A stretch of 64,000 bases of DNA from Anastatus disparis. Lineage: Eukaryota; Arthropoda; Insecta; Hymenoptera; Eupelmidae. The stretch is from NCBI GenBank assembly GCA_017163975.1, contig JAFFSR010000239.1:6944001-7008000 (forward strand). The letters run 5' to 3'. A program made the position numbers and the translations under genes. How positions within the stretch are numbered: position 1 is the first letter of the stretch; every line of letters begins with the position of its first letter. This document shows positions 12,945 through 24,100 of this stretch, one piece after another. The notes below the pieces were generated by a model, which was given only the letters and a program-made list of their open reading frames with translations, was not told the DNA's origin and did no database searches.

Positions 12945-13016
12945 CAAATACATTGCGAACCTCCGTCGCAAATTAGCATGACAATGATAACATAAGTACA
13001 GCGACGTTAAATAAAA
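12945..13016 (+). mobile_element. SINE 3' tail fragment (copy 5)
   Basis: Only the last ~70 bp of the family is present: ACAAATACATTGCGAACCTC, the ATTAGCATGACAATGATAAC block and GCGACGTTAAATAAAA. The tRNA-like head is absent, as in a 5'-truncated retroposed copy or one cut off by rearrangement. It lies just beyond the 138-bp palindrome. Confidence 0.85.
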
Positions 13017-16000
13017 TTAAAAAAAAAATTTATCTTAAAAATATTATCTTGTTTATAGTTTCACACATAATTAATCAATTAAATTTCTCAAATTATTATA
13101 CCTAAACTCATTTTTTTTCAGAAAGTCTTTCAATTCCTGTCCAAACAAAATAATCTGCTAGTTTTTTTATAAATTCAATAAATAATCTAATAATTGCATA
13201 ATTCAAAACCTCGACCTAGTCTTAGATACTTGAATCCTTGAACAATGTAGCATCGCATAACTTCTACTTACCAATTTCTTCTAAATCTCAGTCATATACA
13301 TTTTATTTATACATCCTCTTATTTTTCTATTTTTTACCCACTCCTTCTCCTCCTTGTTTTCAAAACATTCACTTTATATCCATCCTGACAAGTCATCGTA
13401 AGTATATTGCAAATTCTCGTAAGCATTGATATAATAACACAGCTTTTACAAAGTGTAATCTATCTCTTTGGGATCTTTGTGGTAGAAGGAGAGAGAGGCG
13501 TGTACTATAAGCTTCGCGACAAATGATCTTTATAGTCTCTCTCTCTCGCGAATGTTGTATGCATAATATATGATATGGATGGTTTTAAATGCATGGGAAG
13601 GGAAGGAAGAGAATCGATTTTGAATTATATTATTATTTTTCAGTGTTGAAAGGACTTTTTTATTTTGTTTTTTTTTATATTTAATCCAGTTAAAAAAAAT
13701 GAAGGAAAGATAAAGTTTTAAGATTGATATGAAAGAGGTGGTTTTACGTTTTGCATATTGGAAGGATAATCTTTTTCGTTTTGTAATGTCAACCTTACTT
13801 GATGATCAGTACTGATAAGTGATTGCAGTCGATAGAATATGTAATGATAAATAAAATATAATATAGTTTATTATTAGAATCTTTTTTTAGTTTACCTTTA
13901 CTATAATTGTTGTAATTAAAGGATCATGTAATGGTCACTAAAATAGTGTCATAAAATCACAACGAAATATTAATTCGAACTTTTATATTAAAAAAAAATA
14001 TCAGTAAAGAAAAAAATAATGATAAACAATAAACTACATGGTAAAAAAAGCCATAACAATCATTACATAATTCAGATATTTGGAACTCGACCATTGGGAT
14101 AAATCAAAACGATATATTCCTCCCATGCATATACCATAATCTACTATAATAATTCATCTCTCTCTCTCTCGCAACACTCGAACCTAGAAAAATATTTTTT
14201 TTTACGATGCAAATTTGTTACTCAACTTGTCTAACGTGCAGCCTCCATAATTTTAATATAACACAAAAAAAAGAGAGAGAAAAAAAATAATATCATGTTC
14301 TCACTATTATAAATAGCCAAAACGACTAGCGCGAAACAACAACAATAAAAAAAAAAGACGCATAACCTCCCGCTCGATTCGCATATACACGCGCATATGG
14401 AATATTAACATGCATTCATGTATAAACCCTAAAGCTAGCTTATATAGTCTCTCTTTTTTTCAGAATAATATTCGAATATATATTGGGCGTGGTTTATATG
14501 AATGTATACATACATACATACATATATATGTGTGTGTGTGTGTGTGTATTCATACAAACGAAATCAAAGTTTTGTTATGCGTCGCATGAAAGAAAGAAAG
14601 AGAGAGATGGTTTTTGTTATGCTTTACTCTCTAACCTGGTTGATTTTCTTTCTAGCTATACGTTTTGCTATTCACATATAAAAAGCATTGTTATGCTGAT
14701 CTTGTACGGGAGAGGTCTAGATACCTATATCGATTTAGTATTATTATGATACTTAATATTCGTTGGAGGTAAAGAAAATATTTTCGTTGATTTTTTTTAA
14801 ATATATTATTTTTATTGATAATCTTTGTTTTGATATGCAATATTCAAAATTCAAAGAATAATTATCTCATTAAACGTGTTTTTATTCTTGATAATAATGT
14901 TTTGCAATAATTATATTGAATTGATGAAAGTTCATCTCATAAAATCGCGCGAATCACTACATAACTTTTACATTTTCTCTTTCTAACATAATGTGTCAGT
15001 AAAATTTCGAACATCTTTGAAATGAAAAAATTATCTATTAAACTCATCATGCATGTTTAACGAATTCGAAAGTTATGAAAGATTTACCAGGCAAGATGTA
15101 AACATTATATACTCACATTTTACTCTCGATTACGCGCATAATCAATAAAAAAAAGTTGGAATTTCATCTCGATTTTCTCAAATTCTTTTCTACATTCATT
15201 TCTTAACTTTAATTTGAATAAAATATAAATGTAAAAAAATCATAAAATTACTATTGAAAAATTGTACACCTAATATAAAAAATCAATAGTTAATCAATCA
15301 TAAAAACAACTGCAGAAAAAACGAGCATTCACATCATAAACAAAAAAAAAGGAGCCTTAAATCAACTGAATAATTTCCGCTTCGTTTTATAGAGGTGAAA
15401 ATAAGCCTTACAGTAAGAGAGATGCTTTCGCTATCGATATCTCGCCTCGGGCAATGGTAGAGAAGAAAAAAAAAGGAGCAATAACACAAACACATGGTGA
15501 GAGTTGAAAAAAAAGAAATGCGTGTTGCATACTACCTTTTTTTTAAATGTCTGTCCTTTCTTTATAAACCTTCATCGTTATTTGATTATCGAAAGATACA
15601 TATTTTATTGGGTTGTTCCTTTATGCGTGATGTAATTATAGTTCAAGACAAAATTTTTTTTGTTTTCCATGTGTTCGAAGAAATATTTATGCGTCGATGT
15701 CGATGAGAGGTACTGCTGTATATTTTTTTTTCGAATACGATTTTATTATTGAAAATTTATTGTTGAAAATTAAGAGATTTCTTGTATAAATAAATGATAA
15801 ATTTCTTTTCCTTAGTGTTAAGTATGACTTATAAAAAGGAAATTACAAAAATATCCATAATGTAACATCCTTGAAAGTCTATATAAAATGTTTCTATTCT
15901 ACAGTAATATGAAAATAGTTTCGATTGTACAATAGGTGAATGAATTTAATACAAATAAATAATAACGTGATTAACGATGTGAAAATAAGTTTCTGATAAA

Positions 16001-16516
16001 TATAAATAATCCTATAGAATTTAGTTTTAACAGCAAAGTAACATTGTAATTAATAAATATTTATTTATTACGTTTTTTTCCTTTCTCTTTTATTAATATC
16101 AAGATTTATAAAAGTTAATTCACATCATTGTGAGAAATACATTCCTGCAGATAAAAATAATTGATTTAGATTTTTAAGTAATTGAAATGTTTTTATTTAC
16201 TTTAAAATAACACATTAATTATTTATACGCGATATCAATGTAATAATATTTTATTATATTTTCTAATTAGATCATATAACTAAAAAGCATTTTCACCTAT
16301 GAATTCATTTATTAAATTGTTGCTTTAAACTTTCAATTTCCGTATTTTTAAGGAAACAATATTTTTGCTATGTAAACGTTGAAATAAATAAGACCTTGAA
16401 AAAAGAAAATCAATAAACAGAAAATTTTCATGTTTGCTCAAAAAAATCAATAATTGTTTAAACAGGGTAAAAATGAATGTTTGCAATCTATACATTTACT
16501 GAAAAGAAATGTTTAA
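13017..16516. other. non-coding AT-rich stretch
   Basis: No gene is supported. It contains a TACA/TG microsatellite (14505-14548) within an A+C to G+T composition switch. Short open frames here pass through microsatellites and homopolymers. Confidence 0.65.
14505..14548. repeat. compound (TACA)n-(TG)n microsatellite
   Basis: About five TACA units followed by TATATA and about ten TG units. Confidence 0.9.
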
Positions 16517-16575
16517 ATAAAATCAATAGTTTTCAAATCATGAAATTTTTTTTTACCATATTGTCCAAACAAGCA
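16517..16575 (-). repeat. relic of IR upstream sequence (third copy)
   Basis: This stretch, downstream of the first IR gene, reads AAATCAATAG...TCATGAAATTTTTTTTTACC and resembles the blocks upstream of the two IR genes at about 18610-18675 and 20849-20910, in the same orientation. No receptor-coding sequence lies beyond it. It may be the border of the duplication unit or the remains of a third, lost unit. AT-rich sequence makes chance similarity possible. Confidence 0.4.
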
Positions 16576-16672
16576 ATGAATTAAATGAATAATTATTATT
16601 AATTAAGCGTCATATAAAGCGTCAACCTAACTAGGTTTTAAATAAAGTATATTTAGATTATGAATATAAAGA

Positions 16673-16678
16673 TTTATT
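16673..16678 (-). terminator. AATAAA polyadenylation signal of IR gene 1
   Basis: A minus-strand AATAAA hexamer lies about 33 bp past the stop codon of the receptor gene ending at 16711. Placement fits, but such hexamers are frequent in sequence this AT-rich. Confidence 0.5.
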
Positions 16679-16710
16679 ATAGTTTTTTAGGTGCTATACA
16701 TTAATTCAAA

Positions 16711-18498
16711 TTAATTTGAAATCGTTCTAACAATGAATTCTGCTGAGAAAACTAAAAATGCGAATGAGTATCCACATATTAAAATCCAAAAGACTGTCAT
16801 TGCAAAATTATCTTTATTCAATTTATGTTTTGACTTACTATTATCAATCAATTTAGGAACAACAAACTTATTTACAATGTTGCGATTAATACCTGATTCA
16901 TATACTCTTGACATGATTCTATTAAATTTTTCCATGTATACCGATCTTTTTTCAAAAACGAATTCCCAACTTGCTGAGTAAAAGATAGGCTTAGCTATCT
17001 TCATTATTGGTTTTCCAGAAGGGCTTCTATACATGTTTGTGATCATTTCTGCCCTTAAAAGAGCAATTATACAAATAACATTTCTCTTTTCTTTTAAAAT
17101 ATCAACGCATTCGTCAATATGATTCACTTGGATAACTTTTCTTTTTAAATCTTGAATGTATATATTATCACCATTGAAAATAATTTTAAAAAGAACATCA
17201 TGAACAAATACTTTAAACTGAGAATCATTAATCTCTTTCAAAGAGTCGAATGGTTGATCCTCTATTATTCTGGTATCTATAAGTTCGGAATAAAAATCAA
17301 CTGAATAGATTATAGATGTAAAAGAAATCCACAAAAACATAAGTCTTCTCCAATGATTTTTCGGTTTAACTGTAGTTACTCCTAAAAGCACTTGAAAAAT
17401 TATTAATAATTCCAATTCCTTCTTACCACTTTTAAAAGCAGAGAAAGCAGCATTAATAAATAATAACACTGGTGGAATAATTAATACATAAACCATAAAA
17501 TGTATTGGAACCATAAACTTTTCTTTTGATGTAATTGGTACTATAGCAATGAATTTTTCGTCAATCAATCCAGAATACAGTGTTGGTAATTCTTCTGGTG
17601 ATATCATTGTTGGAAAGGGCATTGATATCATATTTAATTGGTTCTTTTTTAATTTATCAAATAATGTTTCTAATATTTGGAAAAGCGTTTCATTTTGTAA
17701 GTACAAAACTGGTTTAATAGTGAAGTTCAGATTTTCTAATATAAATTCTACCAAAGGATAGAATATACCGGTCACTTTACTTACTTGTTTCTGCTTATCT
17801 AAGTGAACTTTTAAATGGGGGTGAAAATTGAACACCGGAATATTTAAAGCTGCCCCATTTCCATTTTTTAATTTGTCAGGAAAAATAGAGCTGACTGTAC
17901 ATAAATGTACTTTTGTAATTATTTTAAAAAATGGATTGAAGTAATAAATACAAGGATCTGCTTGAAATGTGTCAACATTATTACTAATTTGAACAATGGT
18001 AAAATCCAAATATTGCTTTGTCCATGCATATTTTAGAATATCTTCAATGTTATTGTTGGTTATATTATATTCGCATAAAATGGCTAGAATTTTTGGACGC
18101 ATGTACTTTGAGGACAATTTTTTAAAGAAATTGAGAAATTTTTGTATCTCAAATAAAACTGAATTGTCCAGAGAATTTGGATTGCAGTGAACAATAATGC
18201 GTAGCGATACATGTCTAGGATTTTTATACAATGGTAAATAAGGAGTTTGGTTACTGTTAATATATTTCAGTACTCCTAAATTAATAATAATTGATGGAAT
18301 ATTTTCGATTACTTTTTGGAGAATAGATACTTGAGGTAATGTAACAGTTTTTGGTGTAAAGTTTGTAAAGATGGTTGTTTGGTATGGTTTTATTTCATCT
18401 TCAATTCGTTGAATCAATATTGATATCCATTTAAAATCTGTTGCAAATACTGATTTTTCATTGCAAATATACAAAAGCAGAATAATAAGTAGAATCAT
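16711..18498 (-). CDS. divergent ionotropic receptor (IR), intronless, copy A
   Basis: A 595-residue protein with the topology of insect ionotropic receptors, ligand-gated cation channels related to ionotropic glutamate receptors that act in chemosensory dendrites. It has a signal-peptide-like start (residues 1-19, MILLIILLLYICN), a poorly conserved N-terminal region, a first ligand-binding lobe around VTGIFYPLVEFIL (242-254), M1 (about 332-355, FMVYVLIIPPVLLF), a pore-loop region (about 361-378, FQVLLGVTTVKP), M2 (about 384-402) running into the IR-typical SVDFYSELI, a second lobe with YESGINRNIVNKF (533-545), and M3 (about 564-591). No clear glutamate-binding arginine is seen after SPEELPTLYSG in lobe 1, as in many divergent IRs. 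One uninterrupted exon; the first Met gives the signal peptide, which supports this start. It is a close paralogue of the next gene, 455 bp upstream. Ligand and subfamily are unknown. Confidence 0.9.
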   Translation of the reverse strand: MILLIILLLYICNEKSVFATDFKWISILIQRIEDEIKPYQTTIFTNFTPKTVTLPQVSILQKVIENIPSIIINLGVLKYINSNQTPYLPLYKNPRHVSLRIIVHCNPNSLDNSVLFEIQKFLNFFKKLSSKYMRPKILAILCEYNITNNNIEDILKYAWTKQYLDFTIVQISNNVDTFQADPCIYYFNPFFKIITKVHLCTVSSIFPDKLKNGNGAALNIPVFNFHPHLKVHLDKQKQVSKVTGIFYPLVEFILENLNFTIKPVLYLQNETLFQILETLFDKLKKNQLNMISMPFPTMISPEELPTLYSGLIDEKFIAIVPITSKEKFMVPIHFMVYVLIIPPVLLFINAAFSAFKSGKKELELLIIFQVLLGVTTVKPKNHWRRLMFLWISFTSIIYSVDFYSELIDTRIIEDQPFDSLKEINDSQFKVFVHDVLFKIIFNGDNIYIQDLKRKVIQVNHIDECVDILKEKRNVICIIALLRAEMITNMYRSPSGKPIMKIAKPIFYSASWEFVFEKRSVYMEKFNRIMSRVYESGINRNIVNKFVVPKLIDNSKSKHKLNKDNFAMTVFWILICGYSFAFLVFSAEFIVRTISN

Positions 18499-18953
18499 AC
18501 TTCATTATTTATATTTTCTAATATACCAAAAATTAACTTGAGCTATTTTTCAAATAGTTTTCATCTACAAACTCTTCAACAAAACTGTTATAATACTTTA
18601 CAGGTGCATAGAAAAATCAATAAACATTTTTCATATAGTTATGAAATTTTTTCATTATACCTTCTAAACAAATATAACTTACGGTACAGTTAAAAAAACT
18701 ATTTTTGGTATTTTATACTATATGCTTACCTGAAATTATAGTAACTTTTCGTATGTTTGACTTCCAAAAATTAATTCACAGATGGTTAAGTAAAGGACAA
18801 GTTTAACTATTTTTATTATCAATAAATATAGTTAATAAAAAATATCCTGTAAAAAATTTATCAACTCCTTGTTATTTTGTAATCATAATTTAGAAAGAAT
18901 ATAGCACGCTTAGATGCAGATGTAAATATGTATTAGAATCTATTTAAATACAT
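18499..18953 (-). promoter_or_regulatory. upstream region of IR copy A
   Basis: The 455-bp gap between the tandem receptors. The part next to the start codon aligns by eye with the region upstream of the second copy: a CAAAACTGTTATAAT / CGAAACTGTTAAAAT block, a GAAAAATCAATA block, and a GACAAGTTTRACTATTT block near 18795-18815 versus about 21060. It was therefore duplicated with the gene and probably contains the promoter. No specific factor site is claimed. The part nearest 18953 is the 3' flank of copy B. Confidence 0.5.
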
Positions 18954-20741
18954 TTAACTAGATTTATTTAAAATTCTCTTGGCTATTAATTCTGCCAAAA
19001 AGACCAAAGATGCCATTGAATATCCAAACATTACGATACAAAAAATTATCATTACAAAATTGTCTTTATTTAATTCATTTCTTGATGTATCATTCTCGAT
19101 TAATTTGGGAATAATAAACTTATTTACAATATTACGATTAATACCAGATTCATACACTCTTGATATGATTCGATTAAACTTTTCCACGTACACTGAATTT
19201 TTTTCAAAAATCAATTCCCAGCTGGCTGAATGAAAGATAGGTTTGGCTACTTTCATTATTGGTTTTCCAGAACTGCTTCTATACATGTGCGAGATTCTTT
19301 TTGCTCTTAAGCGAGCAATTATACAAATAACATTTCCCTTATTTTTTAAGATATTAACGCATTCATCAATATAACTTACTTGAGTAACTTTCTTTTTTAA
19401 ATCTTGAATGTATATATTATCGCTACTGAAAATGGTTTTGAAAAGAACATCATGAATAAGTATTTTTAAGTGAGAATCATTAATCTCCTTGAAAGAATCG
19501 AATGGTTGGTCTTTTATTATTTTGGTATCCATAAGTTCGGAATAAAAATCAACCGAATATATTATACATATAAAAGAAATTAACAAAAACATTACTTTTG
19601 TTTCATAATATTTTGGTTTAACTGTAACTATCCCTAAAAGCACTTGAAAAATTATTAGCAGACCCAATTCTTTGTTTTTACTTCTAAAAGAACATATACT
19701 GATACTAATAAGTAATAATACTGGTGGAATAATCAATACATATACTAGGAAATGTATTGGAAGCATTAAATTTTCTTTTGGTATAATTGGTACCAACGCA
19801 ATGAATTTATCATCAAAAAATTCGGAATACAATGTTGGCAAACCTTCTGGCGATATCATAATCGGCAAGGGTATTCCAATCATATTCAATTGGTTACTTT
19901 TTAATTTATTAAATATTTTTTTCAATGTTTGAAAGTCTGTTCTATTCAAGTGTAAAATTGGTTTAATAGTGAAGTTCATATGCTCCAATATAAATTTCAC
20001 CAAAGGATAGTAAATACCTGTAACTTTACGTATTCGTTTTTGCTCATCTAAATCAACTTTTAAATAAGAGCCAAAATTAAACACTGGAATTTTCAAAGCT
20101 GTTCCATTTCCATTTTTTAATTTATCAGGAAAAATAGAACTGATTGAACATAAATGTTCTTTTGTAATTGTTTTGTAAAATGGATTGAAATAATAAATAA
20201 AAGGATCTACTTCGAATGTGTCAATATTATTTCTAATTTGAACAATAGTAAAATCTAAATATTGCTTTGTCCATGCATATTTTAAAACATCTTCAATATT
20301 ATCTTCAGTTATATATTCGCATAAAATAGCTAGAATTTTTGGATGCATGTACTTTGAGGACAACTGTGCGAAAAAATCGAAAAATTTTCTTATCTCGTTT
20401 AATACTGAACTGTCAAGAGAATTTAAATTACAGTGAACAATAATGTGTAGGGATTTATGTCTGGGGTTCTTATACAACGGCAAACGAAAGATATGATTAA
20501 TATTACCATATTTTAATTCTCTTAAGTTAACAGTTGCCGTTGGAATAGTTTCAATTATTTTTTGGATAATAAGGCACTGATAAAATTTAACAGACGTAGT
20601 AAAGTTTGTAAAAATGGTTGTTTGATATGGTTTTATTTCATCTTTGATTCGTTGAATCAATATTGACATCCATTTGTAATCTACGGCCATTGCTGAATAC
20701 TGACTACTAATACTTAAAAGTAGAATAAAGTGCAGAATCAT
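18954..20741 (-). CDS. divergent ionotropic receptor (IR), intronless, copy B
   Basis: A second 595-residue receptor, the same length as copy A and clearly similar from end to end (for example DEIKPYQTTIFTNFT, KQYLDFTIVQI, SSIFPDKLKNGNG, YESGINRNIVNKF in both). It has a signal-peptide-like start MILHFILLLSISS, lobe 1 around TGIYYPLVKFILE (241-253), M1 about 330-352 (FLVYVLIIPPVLLLI), a pore-loop region about 358-376 (IIFQVLLGIVTVKP), M2 about 383-402 ending in SVDFYSELM, lobe 2, and M3 about 562-590. Same strand as copy A and head-to-tail with it, so a tandem duplication. The coding frame is intact, and divergence includes small compensating indels in the N-terminal half. Probably a chemosensory channel subunit; ligand, co-receptor and expression cannot be told from sequence. 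Confidence 0.9.
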   Translation of the reverse strand: MILHFILLLSISSQYSAMAVDYKWMSILIQRIKDEIKPYQTTIFTNFTTSVKFYQCLIIQKIIETIPTATVNLRELKYGNINHIFRLPLYKNPRHKSLHIIVHCNLNSLDSSVLNEIRKFFDFFAQLSSKYMHPKILAILCEYITEDNIEDVLKYAWTKQYLDFTIVQIRNNIDTFEVDPFIYYFNPFYKTITKEHLCSISSIFPDKLKNGNGTALKIPVFNFGSYLKVDLDEQKRIRKVTGIYYPLVKFILEHMNFTIKPILHLNRTDFQTLKKIFNKLKSNQLNMIGIPLPIMISPEGLPTLYSEFFDDKFIALVPIIPKENLMLPIHFLVYVLIIPPVLLLISISICSFRSKNKELGLLIIFQVLLGIVTVKPKYYETKVMFLLISFICIIYSVDFYSELMDTKIIKDQPFDSFKEINDSHLKILIHDVLFKTIFSSDNIYIQDLKKKVTQVSYIDECVNILKNKGNVICIIARLRAKRISHMYRSSSGKPIMKVAKPIFHSASWELIFEKNSVYVEKFNRIISRVYESGINRNIVNKFIIPKLIENDTSRNELNKDNFVMIIFCIVMFGYSMASLVFLAELIAKRILNKSS

Positions 20742-21110
20742 ATCATTTATATAGATTAAAATTTTTTAAGAATCAACTTAAATATTCCTACAATAGTTTT
20801 CACTGGGAGATTTGACGACGAAACTGTTAAAATGATTTTCAATTGTCGGAGAAAATCAATAGACTTTGTTTATTTGATTTGGAATTTTTTTTTTTAATAC
20901 ACTTTAAAGAAAATTATTTTAGAGGTTTTAAAACAAAGCCAATTTTAGTATTGTTTACGGTATTATTATCTCCTTAAGTAATGACATTAACTTTAATCAA
21001 GATTTTCTGTTTTTGCTAATCCTTTTAAAAAGAAAAATTCTTCATTAGTTTAATAAAAGACAAGTTTGACTATTTCCGTTATTGATCAACCAAAAATAGT
21101 TCTAATATAA
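20742..21110 (-). promoter_or_regulatory. upstream region of IR copy B, duplicated
   Basis: About 350 bp upstream of copy B share ordered blocks with the region upstream of copy A: AATAGTTTTCA, CGAAACTGTTAAAAT, GAAAATCAATAGAC, and TAAAAGACAAGTTTGACTATTT at about 21053-21075. This indicates that the duplicated unit was about 2.25 kb, gene plus 5' flank. It is likely to hold the promoter; no individual element is assigned. Confidence 0.5.
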
Positions 21111-24100
21111 GAAAACTCAAAATTTTCTACGATTAATTATTGATTTTTTTTTAAATCTAGCTAAATAGTAATTCTAATTGTAATTGTATCATTGCTTATT
21201 AAATAATAAGGTATAAATGTCTTTCATATCTCATTGAAACTTGTAATGGAATGAGAAATCTTTTTTCTTTTATAATTGGTACTATGACAGTTTTGTTTTT
21301 TCCTTGTAAAATAAATATGTGCATTTACAATGTCTGACTTTTTGTCGCAATCGTTTGAAAGTATAGAAAAAGTTAAAGTCCTAATAATTTTATGTGCGAT
21401 TATTGCTAACAATGTCTATTCAATTCGCACAAGGATGAATATGTTTTACGCATTTCTATATACGCGTTTGAAATATTTAAAATTTTATATTTTATATTTC
21501 ATTGTATAAAATTGGAAAAACATTTGAAATAAAAAAATATTAAAAAAAAAAAATTAAACAGACGTGTAAACTGGTGTTGAATCTTTATTAGAAATTTTCT
21601 ATACAATATCAACTCGCCTACAAACAATTGTTACAATAAACATTTTAGCTGCCGCTTGCATAATATGCTATACTCTCCATAAACATATACGCGGCCATAT
21701 TACTCTCCTTTTTTCCATCCCATTATACAAGGACGATGCCACTATACGCTCTCCATAAATATATTTCTTTTTTTGTTATTTTTAGCGTATTCACATACTC
21801 AGATACATTTTATTGGCCCATATTTTACCGATGCTGGAAGCCTTTTTGTCCCTTTTTTTGGTACTTGTCTTTTCTCTCTCTTCTTTTTTTTTTCTTTTGC
21901 TGCTCAAAATACAGTCAGGGTCGTTCGCGGACATTCCTCCTTTCTTTGACTTGTCTACGCATCTTTCTTTTGCCTTTTTGTATTTAAACTTCTTTTTTTT
22001 TCGTTTTGGCGAAGTGAGAAAGCTGGCGGTTGTCGAGCGAGTTGAATGGTTTTATTTAATTTTATAATTTATTGATTTTGCGCGAAGAACTTTTTTATCT
22101 TTGTAAAAGGCAACTTTACGATTGCACGAAGATAAAAAAGGAGAATTTTTTAGAGAAACTAGGATAGTAGAACAAAGGGTTTCGTAAATGTACTTGAATC
22201 CTTTTAAATGTCTCATATATTATATTCTGAAATTTATAAGTATGATATTTTAAATTATATAACATATATAATTTTTATAAATTAATTGAGGAATCATAGG
22301 ATAAATTTTTCAATCAATGGACCTTTAGATGAAAGGTTTTCTAAACACTGTTAGATTAATAAGTTTTACAATAATTCAAAAATTGTTTTTTTTTCTCTAG
22401 GTAGAATTTTTGGTTACTTATAAAAAACAATTATCATCAGCTTCCTTCCATCTATTCCAAACTAATCCTTATAAATTTATAAAGTATTTGAGAATTTTTT
22501 TCCAAACTATTAATTATTATCGAGTAAATATCTTATATGGTACAACAAACGAATATTAATTACACCTTGTATTGTATAATAAATAACTTTTTCTTTTTCA
22601 AGTTGAGCATAATCACTTTCGAGAAACATTTTACTCATATTTAAAAAAATACAATTTATCATTATTAAACATATAACAACTATTATTCATAATATGCAAT
22701 ATGCTATGCCTTGCACAATAAATGCAACTATATAACTTTAGTTTTCAAAGCACGTAAACTGTATATTTTTAAAGAGCACTGCATGAAAACTGTGTGTTTA
22801 TGTAACAATAAAACTAAAACACTACCAAGTACAACGAATTAACTTTACTCGTTTCGATTATACATTAAGGAATCGTTAATGTTACACATTGTTATAAATT
22901 CTCATCGTTTTCAACTTTTACGCAACTTTAACAAACAACAAAAGAAAAAAAAACAGAAAAGACGCATCGTAATGCGAATTTTCCGAGCGAATTCGAAAGC
23001 GCTATCTCCTAACTGTAATTGGGAGAAAGCTCAAAGTTAAACGCACTGTTATCACATGCACGCATCGATTCCTTTTTTTTTAATACATTTTTTCTTTGAA
23101 TTCCTTTATAAACTGAAAAATCATTAATTTCAATTCAATTGTTGTCACGGATTACGAGATTATACAATCGTATTGATACAAAGTCATTAAACTCATTTCC
23201 ATAAGCGGTGGTTCATGTATTCTTAACCCAAACCAAAAATGCAAGTAACGCAATTATTTAAGCACTGTAGAATGAGTTTAAACGATATTGAATAAATGGA
23301 CGATTTTTTAAAAATTTTATTTGCGATTGCGTAATAATAGATATTGATGGTAAATTCAGAATCGATTAACACACTTGATTGTGCAAATGGTTATTTATTT
23401 GTTCATTATTATATTGATTAAAATTAGATAGATGACATTCTATTTATTAATCATGCGTTGCAAGATTTTGATAAATTGCTCGATGTTTATCTTATACCTA
23501 AAGGTGAATTTAATAAATATTAATTTTAAAATAATTAAAATTCCTTACAACCATTGTGAATTTAAATAGAATGTTTAAAAAATATATATTCTTCAATGCA
23601 TTGCAAACAATAACTATTAAAAAAACTATATTTATACATATTAATCAAGATAAAGTTTTCTTCAAAGACAATAAATATGGCAACTAAACTGTAAAAATCA
23701 CTTTTAAAACGCAATTCAACTCGATATATGCTAAATTTATGCGCGCTATTAAACATCCTTGAATCTCCAGCCAAAAAGTCCCTCCTCCTTCACCCTATAA
23801 TTTACACCAATTCAAATAAGTTAGCAAAAGTCCTCATCTTAAGCACACACGAGTACACAATGATTCGCAGCTTCCGGCAACTTCTATGTTACAAATGTTC
23901 ACCCTCCAATCCATAGCCAAGTATAAACTCAATAATTATACTTTTGAATAGAAAGTCCCCATGCATTTGATGAAACGATATGTAAACCATTGATCGACAA
24001 AAAAGAGAGAGAGAGACCAGGTGCTAATACAATGTTGCTGACCGTTTGGCGTTGAGAAACTTGAGAACTACCACTTAATTTCGATTCTCTATTAAAGGTT

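Noticed and set aside
16711..20741. Odorant or gustatory receptor genes
   Set aside because: Three membrane segments with a split ligand-binding region and a pore-loop region fit ionotropic receptors, not seven-helix receptors.
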